Assembly (NCBI GenBank): GCA_902563095.1
Contig: CACEWA010000001.1
Location: 141,951 to 205,950 of the forward strand
Length of the DNA: 64,000 nt
Reading direction: 5' to 3'
Source of the DNA: an uncultured Candidatus Poseidoniales archaeon
GTDB lineage: Archaea > Thermoplasmatota > Poseidoniia > Poseidoniales > Poseidoniaceae
The position numbers and the translations under genes were made by a program. The notes below the pieces were generated by a model. That model saw only the letters and a list, made by a program, of their open reading frames with translations. It was not told where the DNA came from and searched no databases. This document shows, piece by piece, positions 26,177 through 34,405 of the stretch; the stretch's first letter is position 1, and every line of letters starts with the position of its first letter.

Positions 26177-27175
26177 ATGGCCGAGCGGACCTTCCTCAAT
26201 CCATCTCAGGCCAAAGAGATTGAAGAACAGTTATTCTCGACTCTAAGACAACAAGCTGGAAGAAGCGTACCTATGCCTTTGCCGAGAAGTGATTTCTGGA
26301 CTAAAGTAGGCCAACTGTTGGACACAATAGAAATGGAGATTCATGAAGTCTACAAAACTGTAGGCCCATCGCTAAAGATGCAAACCATGCAAAAGCGTCA
26401 AGCAAACATTAGACGCACTGCTTCAGAATTAGCAAGAAAAAGAATGGTTGCAATGCTACAACATTCAGCGAGTATGACATTAAGGACAGAGGGTTTGCAA
26501 GGTCAAGATCTAGCGGCAATGGATTGGTCTAGACATGACCCTGCAGAGAGAGAATTCTATGCTAATGCAACTGAACAGTTGAACAAATTCAAGCAGTCGG
26601 TTAACTGGAATGCCATGCAAAGAGGAGTCGCTGCAGAAGGAGGCCTTGGTGAGCCAAAAATGGCTGCTGGAACCACACAACTCGACTCATTTGTCCCTGA
26701 AAGTGGAGGTTTGACCGGGCAGGGTCCACCCACAATCGCATTAGAAGATGATAGTGAGCCGCTGCCAGAATCTGAAACAGATGAAGAAGACCTTCTAGCT
26801 AAGGCAGAAGAATTCCCAGAATTAGCAGGTGCGCAACCGGTTAGTGAAGAAACACCAGTAAATGATGCAGAAGTTGGTGAAAACCATGCTGCAGCAATGG
26901 AGTTAGCACCTTCGAAAAAGAAGGAAGACATGGATTTTGATGCCTGGGCAGCAGCGGATGCTGAATCTGAAACACAAGTAGAAGTCGTGGAGGAAGAAGA
27001 CCTTGAGCCAGTTCAGGGCGAGCTTCTGAGAATCAGAGTGGTTCAATCAATGGATGAACCAATTATCACAATCGATGGTGAGATTACCTTAGGTGCTGGC
27101 GACGTTTTATTCTTAGATGAAATGACTGCCAACTATCTTGTAGATTCAGGCGTTGCTGAATTAGCAACGCTTTGA
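26177..27175 (+). CDS. gins51: GINS complex subunit (archaeal Gins51-like) with long acidic linker
   Basis: GINS joins MCM and the Cdc45/GAN protein in the replicative helicase. Evidence is the domain layout of a 332-residue protein. An N-terminal helical A domain (residues about 10-130; FSTLRQQAGRSVPMPLP, DFWTKVGQLLDT, and RRTASELARKRMVAML) resembles the LPxDFY...R-x-x-K-I pattern. The C-terminal B domain (about residues 280-332; LLRIRVVQSMDEPII and G-A-G-D-V-L-F-L-D-E-M-T-A-N-Y-L-V) resembles the small beta domain with its (K/A)-G-D-x-x-x-L-P motif. They are joined by about 140 acidic residues, longer than usual. A-before-B order is that of the Gins51/Sld5-Psf1 type. The call is from motif reading only. 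Confidence 0.7.
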   Translation: MAERTFLNPSQAKEIEEQLFSTLRQQAGRSVPMPLPRSDFWTKVGQLLDTIEMEIHEVYKTVGPSLKMQTMQKRQANIRRTASELARKRMVAMLQHSASMTLRTEGLQGQDLAAMDWSRHDPAEREFYANATEQLNKFKQSVNWNAMQRGVAAEGGLGEPKMAAGTTQLDSFVPESGGLTGQGPPTIALEDDSEPLPESETDEEDLLAKAEEFPELAGAQPVSEETPVNDAEVGENHAAAMELAPSKKKEDMDFDAWAAADAESETQVEVVEEEDLEPVQGELLRIRVVQSMDEPIITIDGEITLGAGDVLFLDEMTANYLVDSGVAELATL

Positions 27176-27181
27176 AGGAAT

Positions 27182-27250
27182 TAAAAAAAAAAAGATGAGT
27201 AGACGGCGAGTGGAGAGATAGTTTGGAACTATCCTCGCCGTCTACTCATC
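27182..27250 (-). terminator. Strong stem-loop plus T-tract downstream of the S10 gene
   Basis: Perfect 17-bp inverted repeat: arms 27194-27210 and 27234-27250 (GATGAGTAGACGGCGAG and its complement). Nested inside is a second perfect 7-bp hairpin, arms 27217-27223 and 27227-27233 around TGG. On the minus strand the structure is followed at once by eleven T residues (A-run at 27183-27193). It lies 41 bases after the S10 stop, so it best fits termination of the EF-1alpha/S10 transcript. The convergent GINS gene ends just beyond the T-tract. Confidence 0.8.
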
Positions 27251-27290
27251 GGGGTTAGCGCACTAATGCGCCCCTGACAAATTGTCAGTT

Positions 27291-27620
27291 TCAGTTCATC
27301 GAGCGCATCGATAGTTCGATGCTGACCGTGTCCGGGATTGGAATACGAGCGACCTGTCTCAGAGCACTCTCGTCCTTTCCACTAGTGATATCCATCTCTA
27401 GGAGGCGCTTATGAATACGCATTTCCCAGTGATCGTATGTTTCACTACCCTCGCCATCAGGAGCTTTGCGGACTGGTACCACAAGGCGTCGAGTTGGGAG
27501 CGGAATCGGTCCTCGCAAACTGATGCCTCCATTGTCACAGATTGTCTTAATCTGAGACGCGACTGCATCTATATCGCGATGATTCTCGCCTGTTAGTTTG
27601 ATGATGGTCACTGCTGCCAT
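27291..27620 (-). CDS. rps10: 30S ribosomal protein S10
   Basis: Small-subunit protein of 109 residues. The family core is visible as IKLTGENHRDIDAVASQI, then the loop G-P-I-P-L-P-T-R-R-L-V-V-P-V-R-K-A-P and H-W-E-M-R-I-H-K-R-L-L-E-M. The C terminus P-I-P-D-T-V-S-I-E-L reads as in other archaeal S10. ATG 27620 is preferred because GAGGTG lies eight bases upstream; longer in-frame starts would overlap the EF-1alpha gene. It follows the EF-1alpha stop by 49 bases, the usual archaeal tuf-rps10 order. Confidence 0.96.
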   Translation of the reverse strand: MAAVTIIKLTGENHRDIDAVASQIKTICDNGGISLRGPIPLPTRRLVVPVRKAPDGEGSETYDHWEMRIHKRLLEMDITSGKDESALRQVARIPIPDTVSIELSMRSMN

Positions 27621-27669
27621 GACTTGCACCTCTATTCCGTTCGGATCGTAGTCCTGTTGGAGATCAAAC

Positions 27670-28965
27670 TCACTTCTTCTCAATCTTCATGCAAACGCCA
27701 GCAGCGACGGTCTTACCCATGTCGCGGATAGCGAAGCGTGAAAGTTCAGGGAACTCGCTCATTGCTTCAATAGCCATTGGCTTGGTTGGTTGGAAACGGA
27801 TAAGACATGCGTCACCAGTCTTTAGGAAAGACGGGTTTGCTTCCTTACCTGACTTGTTAGTCTTCTCTAGTAGTTCCTGGAAGCGCACAGCGACCTGAGC
27901 GGTGTGTGCGTGGAATACCGGGGTGTAACCAACGGAAACTGCCTTTGGAATGTCCATAAGCTGAATCTGTCCGACGAAGGTCTCGTCGTGGCGTACGAAT
28001 GTTGGTTCGCTGCCAGAATACCCTGCGACGTCACCACGGCGGATGTCGACTGCAGCAAGTCCACGAACGTTGAAACCAACGTTGTCTCCTGGTTCTGCTT
28101 TGTCTACCATTGTGTGGTGCATCTCGATTGACTTGACTTCAGCGGACTTCTGAGATGGGTTGAAGACTACAGTCTTTCCAACATTCAGAGTTCCTGTCTC
28201 GATCTTACCGACTGGTACAGTACCGATACCGGAGATCTTGTAGACGTCCTGAATTGGTAGGCGCAGTGGCTTGTCGACTGGCTTGTTCGGCATAGGTGCT
28301 GCGTCAATAGCGTCGAATAGTGTTGGTCCAGAGTACCATGGGCACTTGTCAGACTTTTCGTAGACGTTGTCTCCGTTAAGACTGGATGCTGGAATCATTG
28401 GGATGCGGTCAAGTTGGCTACCGAATCCTGCAATCTTTAGCAGAGTGGTAACTTCAGCACAAGCGGACTTGTACTTGTCTTCTGACCAGTCAACACCAGA
28501 AATATCCATCTTGTTTACGTGGATGATCAGTTCGGATACACCCAATACCTTAGCAAGGAATGCGTGTTCCTTAGTCTGAGCGTTGACACCGTCGTTAGCT
28601 GCACATAGCAGAACTGCTGTGTCTGCTTGGCTAGCTCCGGTAATCATGTTCTTTACGAAGTCACGGTGACCTGGAGCATCGATGATAGTCCAGTAGTACT
28701 TCGGTGTAAAGAACTCCTTGTGTGCGACATCGATTGTGATACCGCGCTCGCGCTCTTCCTTTAGACCGTCCATAACGTAAGCAAGTCCGAATCCGGCCTT
28801 ACCCGCTTCAGCGGCTAGTTTTTCGTTCTTCTCAATTACGTGCTCTTCGATGTGACCAGAGTCTAGAAGTAGACGGCCTACGGTAGTAGACTTTCCGTGG
28901 TCAACGTGTCCGATAAACACGATATTGCGGTGTGGTTTTGATTTATCTTCCCATTGAGATCCCAT
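27670..28965 (-). CDS. tuf: Translation elongation factor 1-alpha
   Basis: GTPase that delivers aminoacyl-tRNA to the ribosome. The 431-residue protein has G1 GHVDHGKSTTVGRLL near residue 19, G2/G3 region E-R-G-I-T-I-D and DAPGHRDFVKNM, and G4 NKMD. Domains II and III follow (V-G-T-V-P-V-G-K-I-E-T-G and P-G-D-N-V-G-F-N-V-R-G). Length and the archaeal N terminus match aEF1A. The gene is rich in preferred codons compared with its neighbours, as expected of a highly expressed gene. AAGGAGAGAGC precedes the ATG. Confidence 0.97.
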   Translation of the reverse strand: MGSQWEDKSKPHRNIVFIGHVDHGKSTTVGRLLLDSGHIEEHVIEKNEKLAAEAGKAGFGLAYVMDGLKEERERGITIDVAHKEFFTPKYYWTIIDAPGHRDFVKNMITGASQADTAVLLCAANDGVNAQTKEHAFLAKVLGVSELIIHVNKMDISGVDWSEDKYKSACAEVTTLLKIAGFGSQLDRIPMIPASSLNGDNVYEKSDKCPWYSGPTLFDAIDAAPMPNKPVDKPLRLPIQDVYKISGIGTVPVGKIETGTLNVGKTVVFNPSQKSAEVKSIEMHHTMVDKAEPGDNVGFNVRGLAAVDIRRGDVAGYSGSEPTFVRHDETFVGQIQLMDIPKAVSVGYTPVFHAHTAQVAVRFQELLEKTNKSGKEANPSFLKTGDACLIRFQPTKPMAIEAMSEFPELSRFAIRDMGKTVAAGVCMKIEKK

Positions 28966-29074
28966 AATGCTCTCTCCTTAGCAACTCGCCGACATTCCAC
29001 CCCTATTTGAAGACCGCGACGCGTTATCATCATTGCAGGGGCGTAAAATAGATTGACAAATGGAGCCCAGTGCC

Positions 29075-30268
29075 TCATTTGTAAATCAGTCTAATCGTCA
29101 GAGATTCTATATCTAAATCATTGACCATTTCGTTTCTAACCGTCAAGGTCCATTCTCCATCTTTCCATTGACTTTCTGCAAAGTGGTAAGACCCTGTAAA
29201 TTGTAACCAAACACAATCTGTATCTGAATCACAATCACCGCCATGGTTTCTTTGATCGACCCCGATACTACTTGTGTTACCCGCTTCATCATCGGTAGAG
29301 TTGAATCCATACAAGTCTATCTTTGCTCTACAATTATTGCCATCTCCTGGCACCACATCCGTGCAATCGCTGTCTTCCTTTTGGTAGACTAACTCACCCG
29401 ATGCTCTTTTGATTGTATTACCTGAATCCAAATCTTGTGTGGCCTGGAATGTAAAATCAATGTCGATTGGATTGTTGGAAGTGTTTCCTCCAATAGAGAA
29501 CTCATTCCATTTACCCACATAGTTGACATAGACAATTGTGTCATCAGTACTCGATAACCCAGCTCCATTGATTACTGTCAGAGCGATTTTGTATTCCCCC
29601 GGTGCAAGTTCTTTCCATTCCACTGTTTCTCCAGTTAGGTCAGCGTCATTTTCAGGGTCACCGTCTCCGTCTTCATCTCTCTCTAGGTTCGTATCCCAAT
29701 TCCATTCTGAGATATAATCATCACAGCCTTGGCTGTCATCTTCACAAGGTTCAGAATCTGAGGCATCAAGAGTAACGGATGTAGTTGCTAGAACCGATTT
29801 GCTCGAAGTACTCTTATCCATTTCACAAATGTAAACAATATAGAAATTACCTGTATTCACGCCTTCTCCATCACAATCAGTATTCGGAGAATAAGACCCT
29901 GGGTCCGCATCTGGGACTTGAGCATCAGCATCAATAATCTTGACGGAACGAGTTTGTGAACTAGAATCTGTACCATCTGATATCGTTAGAGTTACGTCAT
30001 AAGTTCCTGCGTCCGGATATGACCATGTGGCTGTTCTGCCTGTTTCGTCATACGCACCATCGGTATCAAAATCCCACTTGTAGGTTAGTCCTCCAGCAGG
30101 CAGAGATGCTCCGCCATCGAATTCTATTTCCATATCTGTGCGAATATTGTTGTCTGGCTCATAATCGAAGATCGCTTCGAGTTGAGATGAAGAGGATTCT
30201 TCGCTTGACAGACACCCAGCAAGGCTTGCAGAAACAAACATCAGTACCATGAATACGGGCTTCATCAC
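29075..30268 (-). CDS. PKD-domain lipoprotein with C-terminal P-domain-like fold
   Basis: A 397-residue exported lipoprotein. The N terminus MMKPVFMVLMFVSASLAGC ends in a lipobox (SLAGC), predicting a lipid-anchored cysteine. A PKD domain follows with W-D-F-D-T-D-G-A-Y-D and Y-P-D-A-G-T-Y-D-V-T-L-T-I-S-D-G. A second PKD-like unit spans about residues 140-255 (S-E-W-N-W-D-T-N and A-P-G-E-Y-K-I-A-L-T-V). The C-terminal 130 residues resemble the proprotein-convertase P domain (W-K-D-G-E-W-T-L-T-V-R-N then L-D-I-E-S-L-T-I-R-L). No protease domain is present. It is probably a surface adhesion or polymer-binding protein. Confidence 0.8.
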   Translation of the reverse strand: MMKPVFMVLMFVSASLAGCLSSEESSSSQLEAIFDYEPDNNIRTDMEIEFDGGASLPAGGLTYKWDFDTDGAYDETGRTATWSYPDAGTYDVTLTISDGTDSSSQTRSVKIIDADAQVPDADPGSYSPNTDCDGEGVNTGNFYIVYICEMDKSTSSKSVLATTSVTLDASDSEPCEDDSQGCDDYISEWNWDTNLERDEDGDGDPENDADLTGETVEWKELAPGEYKIALTVINGAGLSSTDDTIVYVNYVGKWNEFSIGGNTSNNPIDIDFTFQATQDLDSGNTIKRASGELVYQKEDSDCTDVVPGDGNNCRAKIDLYGFNSTDDEAGNTSSIGVDQRNHGGDCDSDTDCVWLQFTGSYHFAESQWKDGEWTLTVRNEMVNDLDIESLTIRLIYK

Positions 30269-30320
30269 TACAGCGTGACTCCCTCATCCCATTCAATGCT
30301 TGCCCTTCTTGTCCTATATC

Positions 30321-32789
30321 TCAAAAGGAGAATAGGGATGTTTGGCGATTGCCGGCTAGAAGATCTTTGGCTGACCAATTAAACGCTTCAGTGACCCTTC
30401 CAAAAGCAGTAGCTAGTCGGTCAGCATAAAATTGGCCGTCATAATTTGTAACCGGGTCTTCTTCTAACCATGGCTGTATTTCCATTGGTCTATTCTTTGC
30501 ATTGGTCACGATGTATGCAATTTTCATCCCAGGCGTAAACGGCAGACCTTTCTCGATTATTGCTCTAGCAGCACGGACTTGAATCATAGAATCGGGATTT
30601 GCATAATCTTTGGTGAAATCCCACGCAGCCCTACGTTTATCCCATCTACCTTTGCAAGATTTACTCATGATTAGGTCTCTGATTGGAACTTCTCCATTCT
30701 TGGCTGCCGCGATTGTCTCTATTGCAAGATTGATTGCAGATTCTGAATCATCTGCCAACACATGTTTGAAAATTTCTTTCATTCCATCGGTCAAGAATCT
30801 GAATGAATCTGTCCTTTGGGTTTCATACCCTTTTACCATCATTACTTCTTTTGGCCAAACAACTTGCCCTACATACCTCTTCTTTGCACCATGGCTAAAG
30901 AATACTGACATGCCGGTTTCAAATTCTAATTCTGCACTAGCCTCGCTGAATCTTTCTGCAGTACTGTGCCCGAAATCAATCATTGCCTGTTTTGGATTTT
31001 CAACTCCATCAACCGGTGTCTTCACGAAAATTGAATCGGTATCAGAGTATACTACATGGTGACCTTCATCGTCTAACTTATGGATAATTGTCTTGATGTT
31101 TTTCCGCGCCCAGGCGGTAATTGATTCGCCTAATTGCCGGTGGGTGAAGCGATAAAATCCACTCGCGAATACGCCATAGAATGAGTTCATCAGAATCTTG
31201 ACCGCATATTGCATTTGGTCATGATATGACCTCTTAGCATCATCTTTAGCCTCGCGCATTCCCGCTTTGTGCACATCCCTTTGAGACATCAAATCCTCTA
31301 GTAATGTGGGAACCATGCCCCTTCTGCCACTTTCATTTCTGAATTGAGCACCGGTTGGAGACTCATACACCAATTCTCCTTCTGCAGGCTGGTCTGTACT
31401 GCCATCGTCTATTCTTGTTGTATAGCAGATGTTTTTGCCGATCATGATAGAGGGATACATCGATTTGAAATCTAAAATTGCAACCCATCGGTGGAGTCCT
31501 GCTTCAACATCGTGAACATAACCTCCTTCGATTTGACCTTCTTTTCTATCGGCTGAACCGGTGAGTGGCACTCCGATTGAATTACGATCTGCCATGCGAA
31601 TTACCAGTGAATCAATTAGTTGCGAGGTCGTACCATTTGCGCTAGTGTCCAAAGCAACTTTTGCTACTGCAGCAACCGCCTCTTTACGTCTGAATGCCTG
31701 AATTTTATGCATTATATCCAATGGCAATTCTGCATCTCTTAGACAATATTCCAATACTTCATCAGGACGATTTGCCCACTCTTCATCCATTTTCGATGCA
31801 TCGACATCGATTTTCTGCATGTCTTCATTATCTGGGAATAACAATCTTGACACAAACTTCAGTGTCTCTCTCTGTGGCCTCAATGCTTGACGTGCCTGCC
31901 ACCATGCATCCATTACACAGCGACCTGCTAAATTCCAAGCTCTGGCTGTTCCTCTTGTAGGAATCAACGTATCTCTACGCCTACCTTCTTCGGTTACAGC
32001 AACTCGCCCCCATCCCATAACTTGCGCTCTGAGTGCTTTGTTTGATTTGGCAACTAGATTTGCTCTATCGACAATTCTGCCCATATCGAAATTATCAATA
32101 TTGTAACCTGTAATGATGTCTGGGTCATTCTTTCTAACCAATTCAGTTAACTGTTTCAAAATGGTTTCTTCATCATCAGCGAATGTATGTCGTGTTCTCT
32201 CGCCGGTTCCCATATCTTCGATTACCGCTGCTGCACAAAGTATAGTGTCGTGAGCAATTGATGTTTCTAAGTCGAATGAAAAAATCTTGAATGGAGCAGG
32301 GAATGGGTCGCAGTGCACAACATCGTCCATTGTAATATCAAGACAAACATCTACGGGGTGCTCAGTTTGAGTCACTTCACCATCAACAGAGACATGCATT
32401 GAGAGATCTCCGTCCAAAAAGAAACGATTGACAAAGGGGATATCTCCCGATAAAATAGTCCATTTTACTTTGAGGGCTTCACGTAACTTAGGCACCATGA
32501 AAGGTTGTCCAACATACACCTTCCAAACCGGTTTGACCCCCAGATATGTCCACTTCATTTCCGGCCCGACAATTTCGGTTATCTCTTCATGACCTTCGGG
32601 CAACTGTGGCGTATTCTTCGAATCTTCCCACCGCCCGTGTGGTGTAATCTCAAACCACGGTTTGACTCCATTGACCCGTAGTAATACCGACTCGCCTGTG
32701 CGTGCGCGCGACCACAATTCCATCACGGTAGAATCATCCCGTGAGACATATCTCCCGGTGATAATTGCCACATCACCAGACCAGCGCAT
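30321..32789 (-). CDS. polB: Family B DNA polymerase
   Basis: Replicative or repair polymerase with 3'-5' exonuclease. Exonuclease motifs: Exo I F-S-F-D-L-E-T-S, Exo II G-Y-N-I-D-N-F-D, Exo III Y-C-L-R-D-A-E. Polymerase motifs: A D-F-K-S-M-Y-P-S-I-M, B K-I-L-M-N-S-F-Y-G-V-F-A, C Y-S-D-T-D-S-I-F, and K-K-R-Y-V-G. All catalytic acidic residues are present. The last residues, RQTSLFSF, look like a PIP box (QxxLxxF) for binding the PCNA clamp. The protein has 822 residues from ATG 32789; a longer frame to 32855 would overlap the divergent aminotransferase region, so the start is not certain. Confidence 0.96.
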   Translation of the reverse strand: MRWSGDVAIITGRYVSRDDSTVMELWSRARTGESVLLRVNGVKPWFEITPHGRWEDSKNTPQLPEGHEEITEIVGPEMKWTYLGVKPVWKVYVGQPFMVPKLREALKVKWTILSGDIPFVNRFFLDGDLSMHVSVDGEVTQTEHPVDVCLDITMDDVVHCDPFPAPFKIFSFDLETSIAHDTILCAAAVIEDMGTGERTRHTFADDEETILKQLTELVRKNDPDIITGYNIDNFDMGRIVDRANLVAKSNKALRAQVMGWGRVAVTEEGRRRDTLIPTRGTARAWNLAGRCVMDAWWQARQALRPQRETLKFVSRLLFPDNEDMQKIDVDASKMDEEWANRPDEVLEYCLRDAELPLDIMHKIQAFRRKEAVAAVAKVALDTSANGTTSQLIDSLVIRMADRNSIGVPLTGSADRKEGQIEGGYVHDVEAGLHRWVAILDFKSMYPSIMIGKNICYTTRIDDGSTDQPAEGELVYESPTGAQFRNESGRRGMVPTLLEDLMSQRDVHKAGMREAKDDAKRSYHDQMQYAVKILMNSFYGVFASGFYRFTHRQLGESITAWARKNIKTIIHKLDDEGHHVVYSDTDSIFVKTPVDGVENPKQAMIDFGHSTAERFSEASAELEFETGMSVFFSHGAKKRYVGQVVWPKEVMMVKGYETQRTDSFRFLTDGMKEIFKHVLADDSESAINLAIETIAAAKNGEVPIRDLIMSKSCKGRWDKRRAAWDFTKDYANPDSMIQVRAARAIIEKGLPFTPGMKIAYIVTNAKNRPMEIQPWLEEDPVTNYDGQFYADRLATAFGRVTEAFNWSAKDLLAGNRQTSLFSF

Positions 32790-32885
32790 AGTTACTGGAA
32801 AGGTCAGTAGGCCAACAACTTGTCGAAAGTGCGTGTGATGAGAATTTTCGCACAATCATTGAATACCGCCGAGCGGTGGTCGCCT

Positions 32886-33917
32886 ATGATGAGCGAAGCA
32901 CCGGTCGATTGGGACTCCCTAACATTCTCTATGACCGAGACCGATTTCATGTATATGACAAAGACCGCAATCGACGCTCCTTGGGAGCCTGGTCAAATGC
33001 GCCCCTATGGCAACATCTCAATTTCCCCAGCTGCTGGAGTAATGAATTACGGACAAGGTTTGTTTGAAGGAATGAAGGCATACAGAACCGCCGCTGGTAG
33101 AGTTGTTTTATTCAGGCCGGAAGAGAATGCGCGTAGAATGCAAAGAGGCGCTGATAGGCTCAAAATGCCACCAGTACCTGAATCCATTTTCATCGATGCT
33201 GTGGAACAATGTGTCCAACAGAATGCTAGATGGATTCCGCCTATGGGCAAAGGAGCATTGTATGTGCGCCCACTACTGAATGGTAGTGGTGCAGTGCTTG
33301 GAGTTGCTCCTGCGCCAGAATACACTTTCATGGTCTATGTCACTCCGGTTGGGCCTTACTTCAAAGGTGGAATGACTTGCATCAAGTTGCTAATCAGTGA
33401 TGAGTATCATAGAGCCGCACCGGGCGGTTCTGGTGGAGTCAAAGCGATAGGGAATTATGCTCCTGGAATGATGCCTTCCAAGAAAGCAAAGGCTGCAGGT
33501 TATGCTGAAGTCATCTATCTCGATGCTGAGGAACACAAGTATGTGGAAGAAGTCGGTGCTGCGAATTTCTTCTGCCTCAAAGATGGTGTGCTCTATACTC
33601 CAGAACTGACCGGAACAATCCTTCCGGGAATCACTCGTAATTCGATTATTGAACTAGCACGCCACATGGGATATGAAGTCGTTGAAACAAAGGTATCCGC
33701 TGAATTCGCAATGAGTGCAGAAGAAGCATTCTGCTGTGGAACAGCAGCTGTAATTTCACCTATTGGCTCAATCACATTTGGCGACAAGACCGCCACTTAT
33801 GCAGATGGTTCAACACCCGGCGATCTAACTCAAAGATTGTATGATGCACTTACTAACATCCAAAATGAAGTCGATGAAGACATCTTTGGATGGGTCCACC
33901 CAGTTCCTGGGCTCTGA
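32886..33917 (+). CDS. ilvE: Branched-chain amino acid aminotransferase
   Basis: PLP enzyme of fold type IV that makes leucine, isoleucine and valine from their keto acids. Visible are G-Q-G-L-F-E-G-M-K-A-Y-R, F-R-P-E-E-N-A-R-R-M, R-P-L-L-N-G-S-G, the PLP lysine in V-K-A-I-G-N-Y-A-P-G, and E-E-V-G-A-A-N-F-F with G-T-I-L-P-G-I-T-R-N-S-I. Length (344 residues) matches the longer bacterial/eukaryotic-type BCAT subfamily. Two adjacent ATGs at 32886 and 32889 both follow GGTGGT; either may be used. It is divergent from polB with 96 bases between starts. Confidence 0.93.
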   Translation: MMSEAPVDWDSLTFSMTETDFMYMTKTAIDAPWEPGQMRPYGNISISPAAGVMNYGQGLFEGMKAYRTAAGRVVLFRPEENARRMQRGADRLKMPPVPESIFIDAVEQCVQQNARWIPPMGKGALYVRPLLNGSGAVLGVAPAPEYTFMVYVTPVGPYFKGGMTCIKLLISDEYHRAAPGGSGGVKAIGNYAPGMMPSKKAKAAGYAEVIYLDAEEHKYVEEVGAANFFCLKDGVLYTPELTGTILPGITRNSIIELARHMGYEVVETKVSAEFAMSAEEAFCCGTAAVISPIGSITFGDKTATYADGSTPGDLTQRLYDALTNIQNEVDEDIFGWVHPVPGL

Positions 33918-33980
33918 TTGATTTTTGGCATCTAATCAGATATTAGGGTAAGTCGTGTAACACGCCGCGGCGTGGGATTT

Positions 33981-34289
33981 CTAGTATACCACCAACGAGA
34001 GCAGAGTAGCAACTGTCCCTAAAACAAATCCTCTTGAAAATCTGCCAAATGATTCTAATGATTCCTTGTATCTTAATTCTTCATTTATATTTCCCATAGC
34101 CACGAATATGAGAAAGAAAATTGCAATTCCAATATTGAGACCACAAGCGTCCATAAGTTTCCAAACAGCATCACCACAATAAATAACGCAAGGATCACCC
34201 AAAAATTGGAAAGCGAGAATCCACGCAATAGGAGGCACTATCGTTCCGATGATAAACGCTAATGTCAACGGCTTGAACCATCCCAACAT
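33981..34289 (-). CDS. Small three-helix membrane protein
   Basis: A 102-residue hydrophobic protein with helices at about residues 5-30, 48-70 and 85-102, an internal soluble stretch EELRYKESLESFGRF, and three cysteines in the first extracytoplasmic loop region (PCVIYCGD and DACG). AAGGGAT lies seven bases before the ATG at 34289. I do not recognise the family. It is the last minus-strand gene before the aminotransferase gene on the other strand, and is separated by 116 bases from the upstream peptidase-transporter fusion. Confidence 0.6.
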   Translation of the reverse strand: MLGWFKPLTLAFIIGTIVPPIAWILAFQFLGDPCVIYCGDAVWKLMDACGLNIGIAIFFLIFVAMGNINEELRYKESLESFGRFSRGFVLGTVATLLSLVVY

Positions 34290-34405
34290 CTTCTATCCCT
34301 TTGTTCATAAGTATGGACTCAGAGTATTGAATCTTGCTCTGGATGACTGTATACAATGGTACCCCTTCAAAACACGTCATCTGCATGGGTTTCGAAAGGT
34401 ATATC

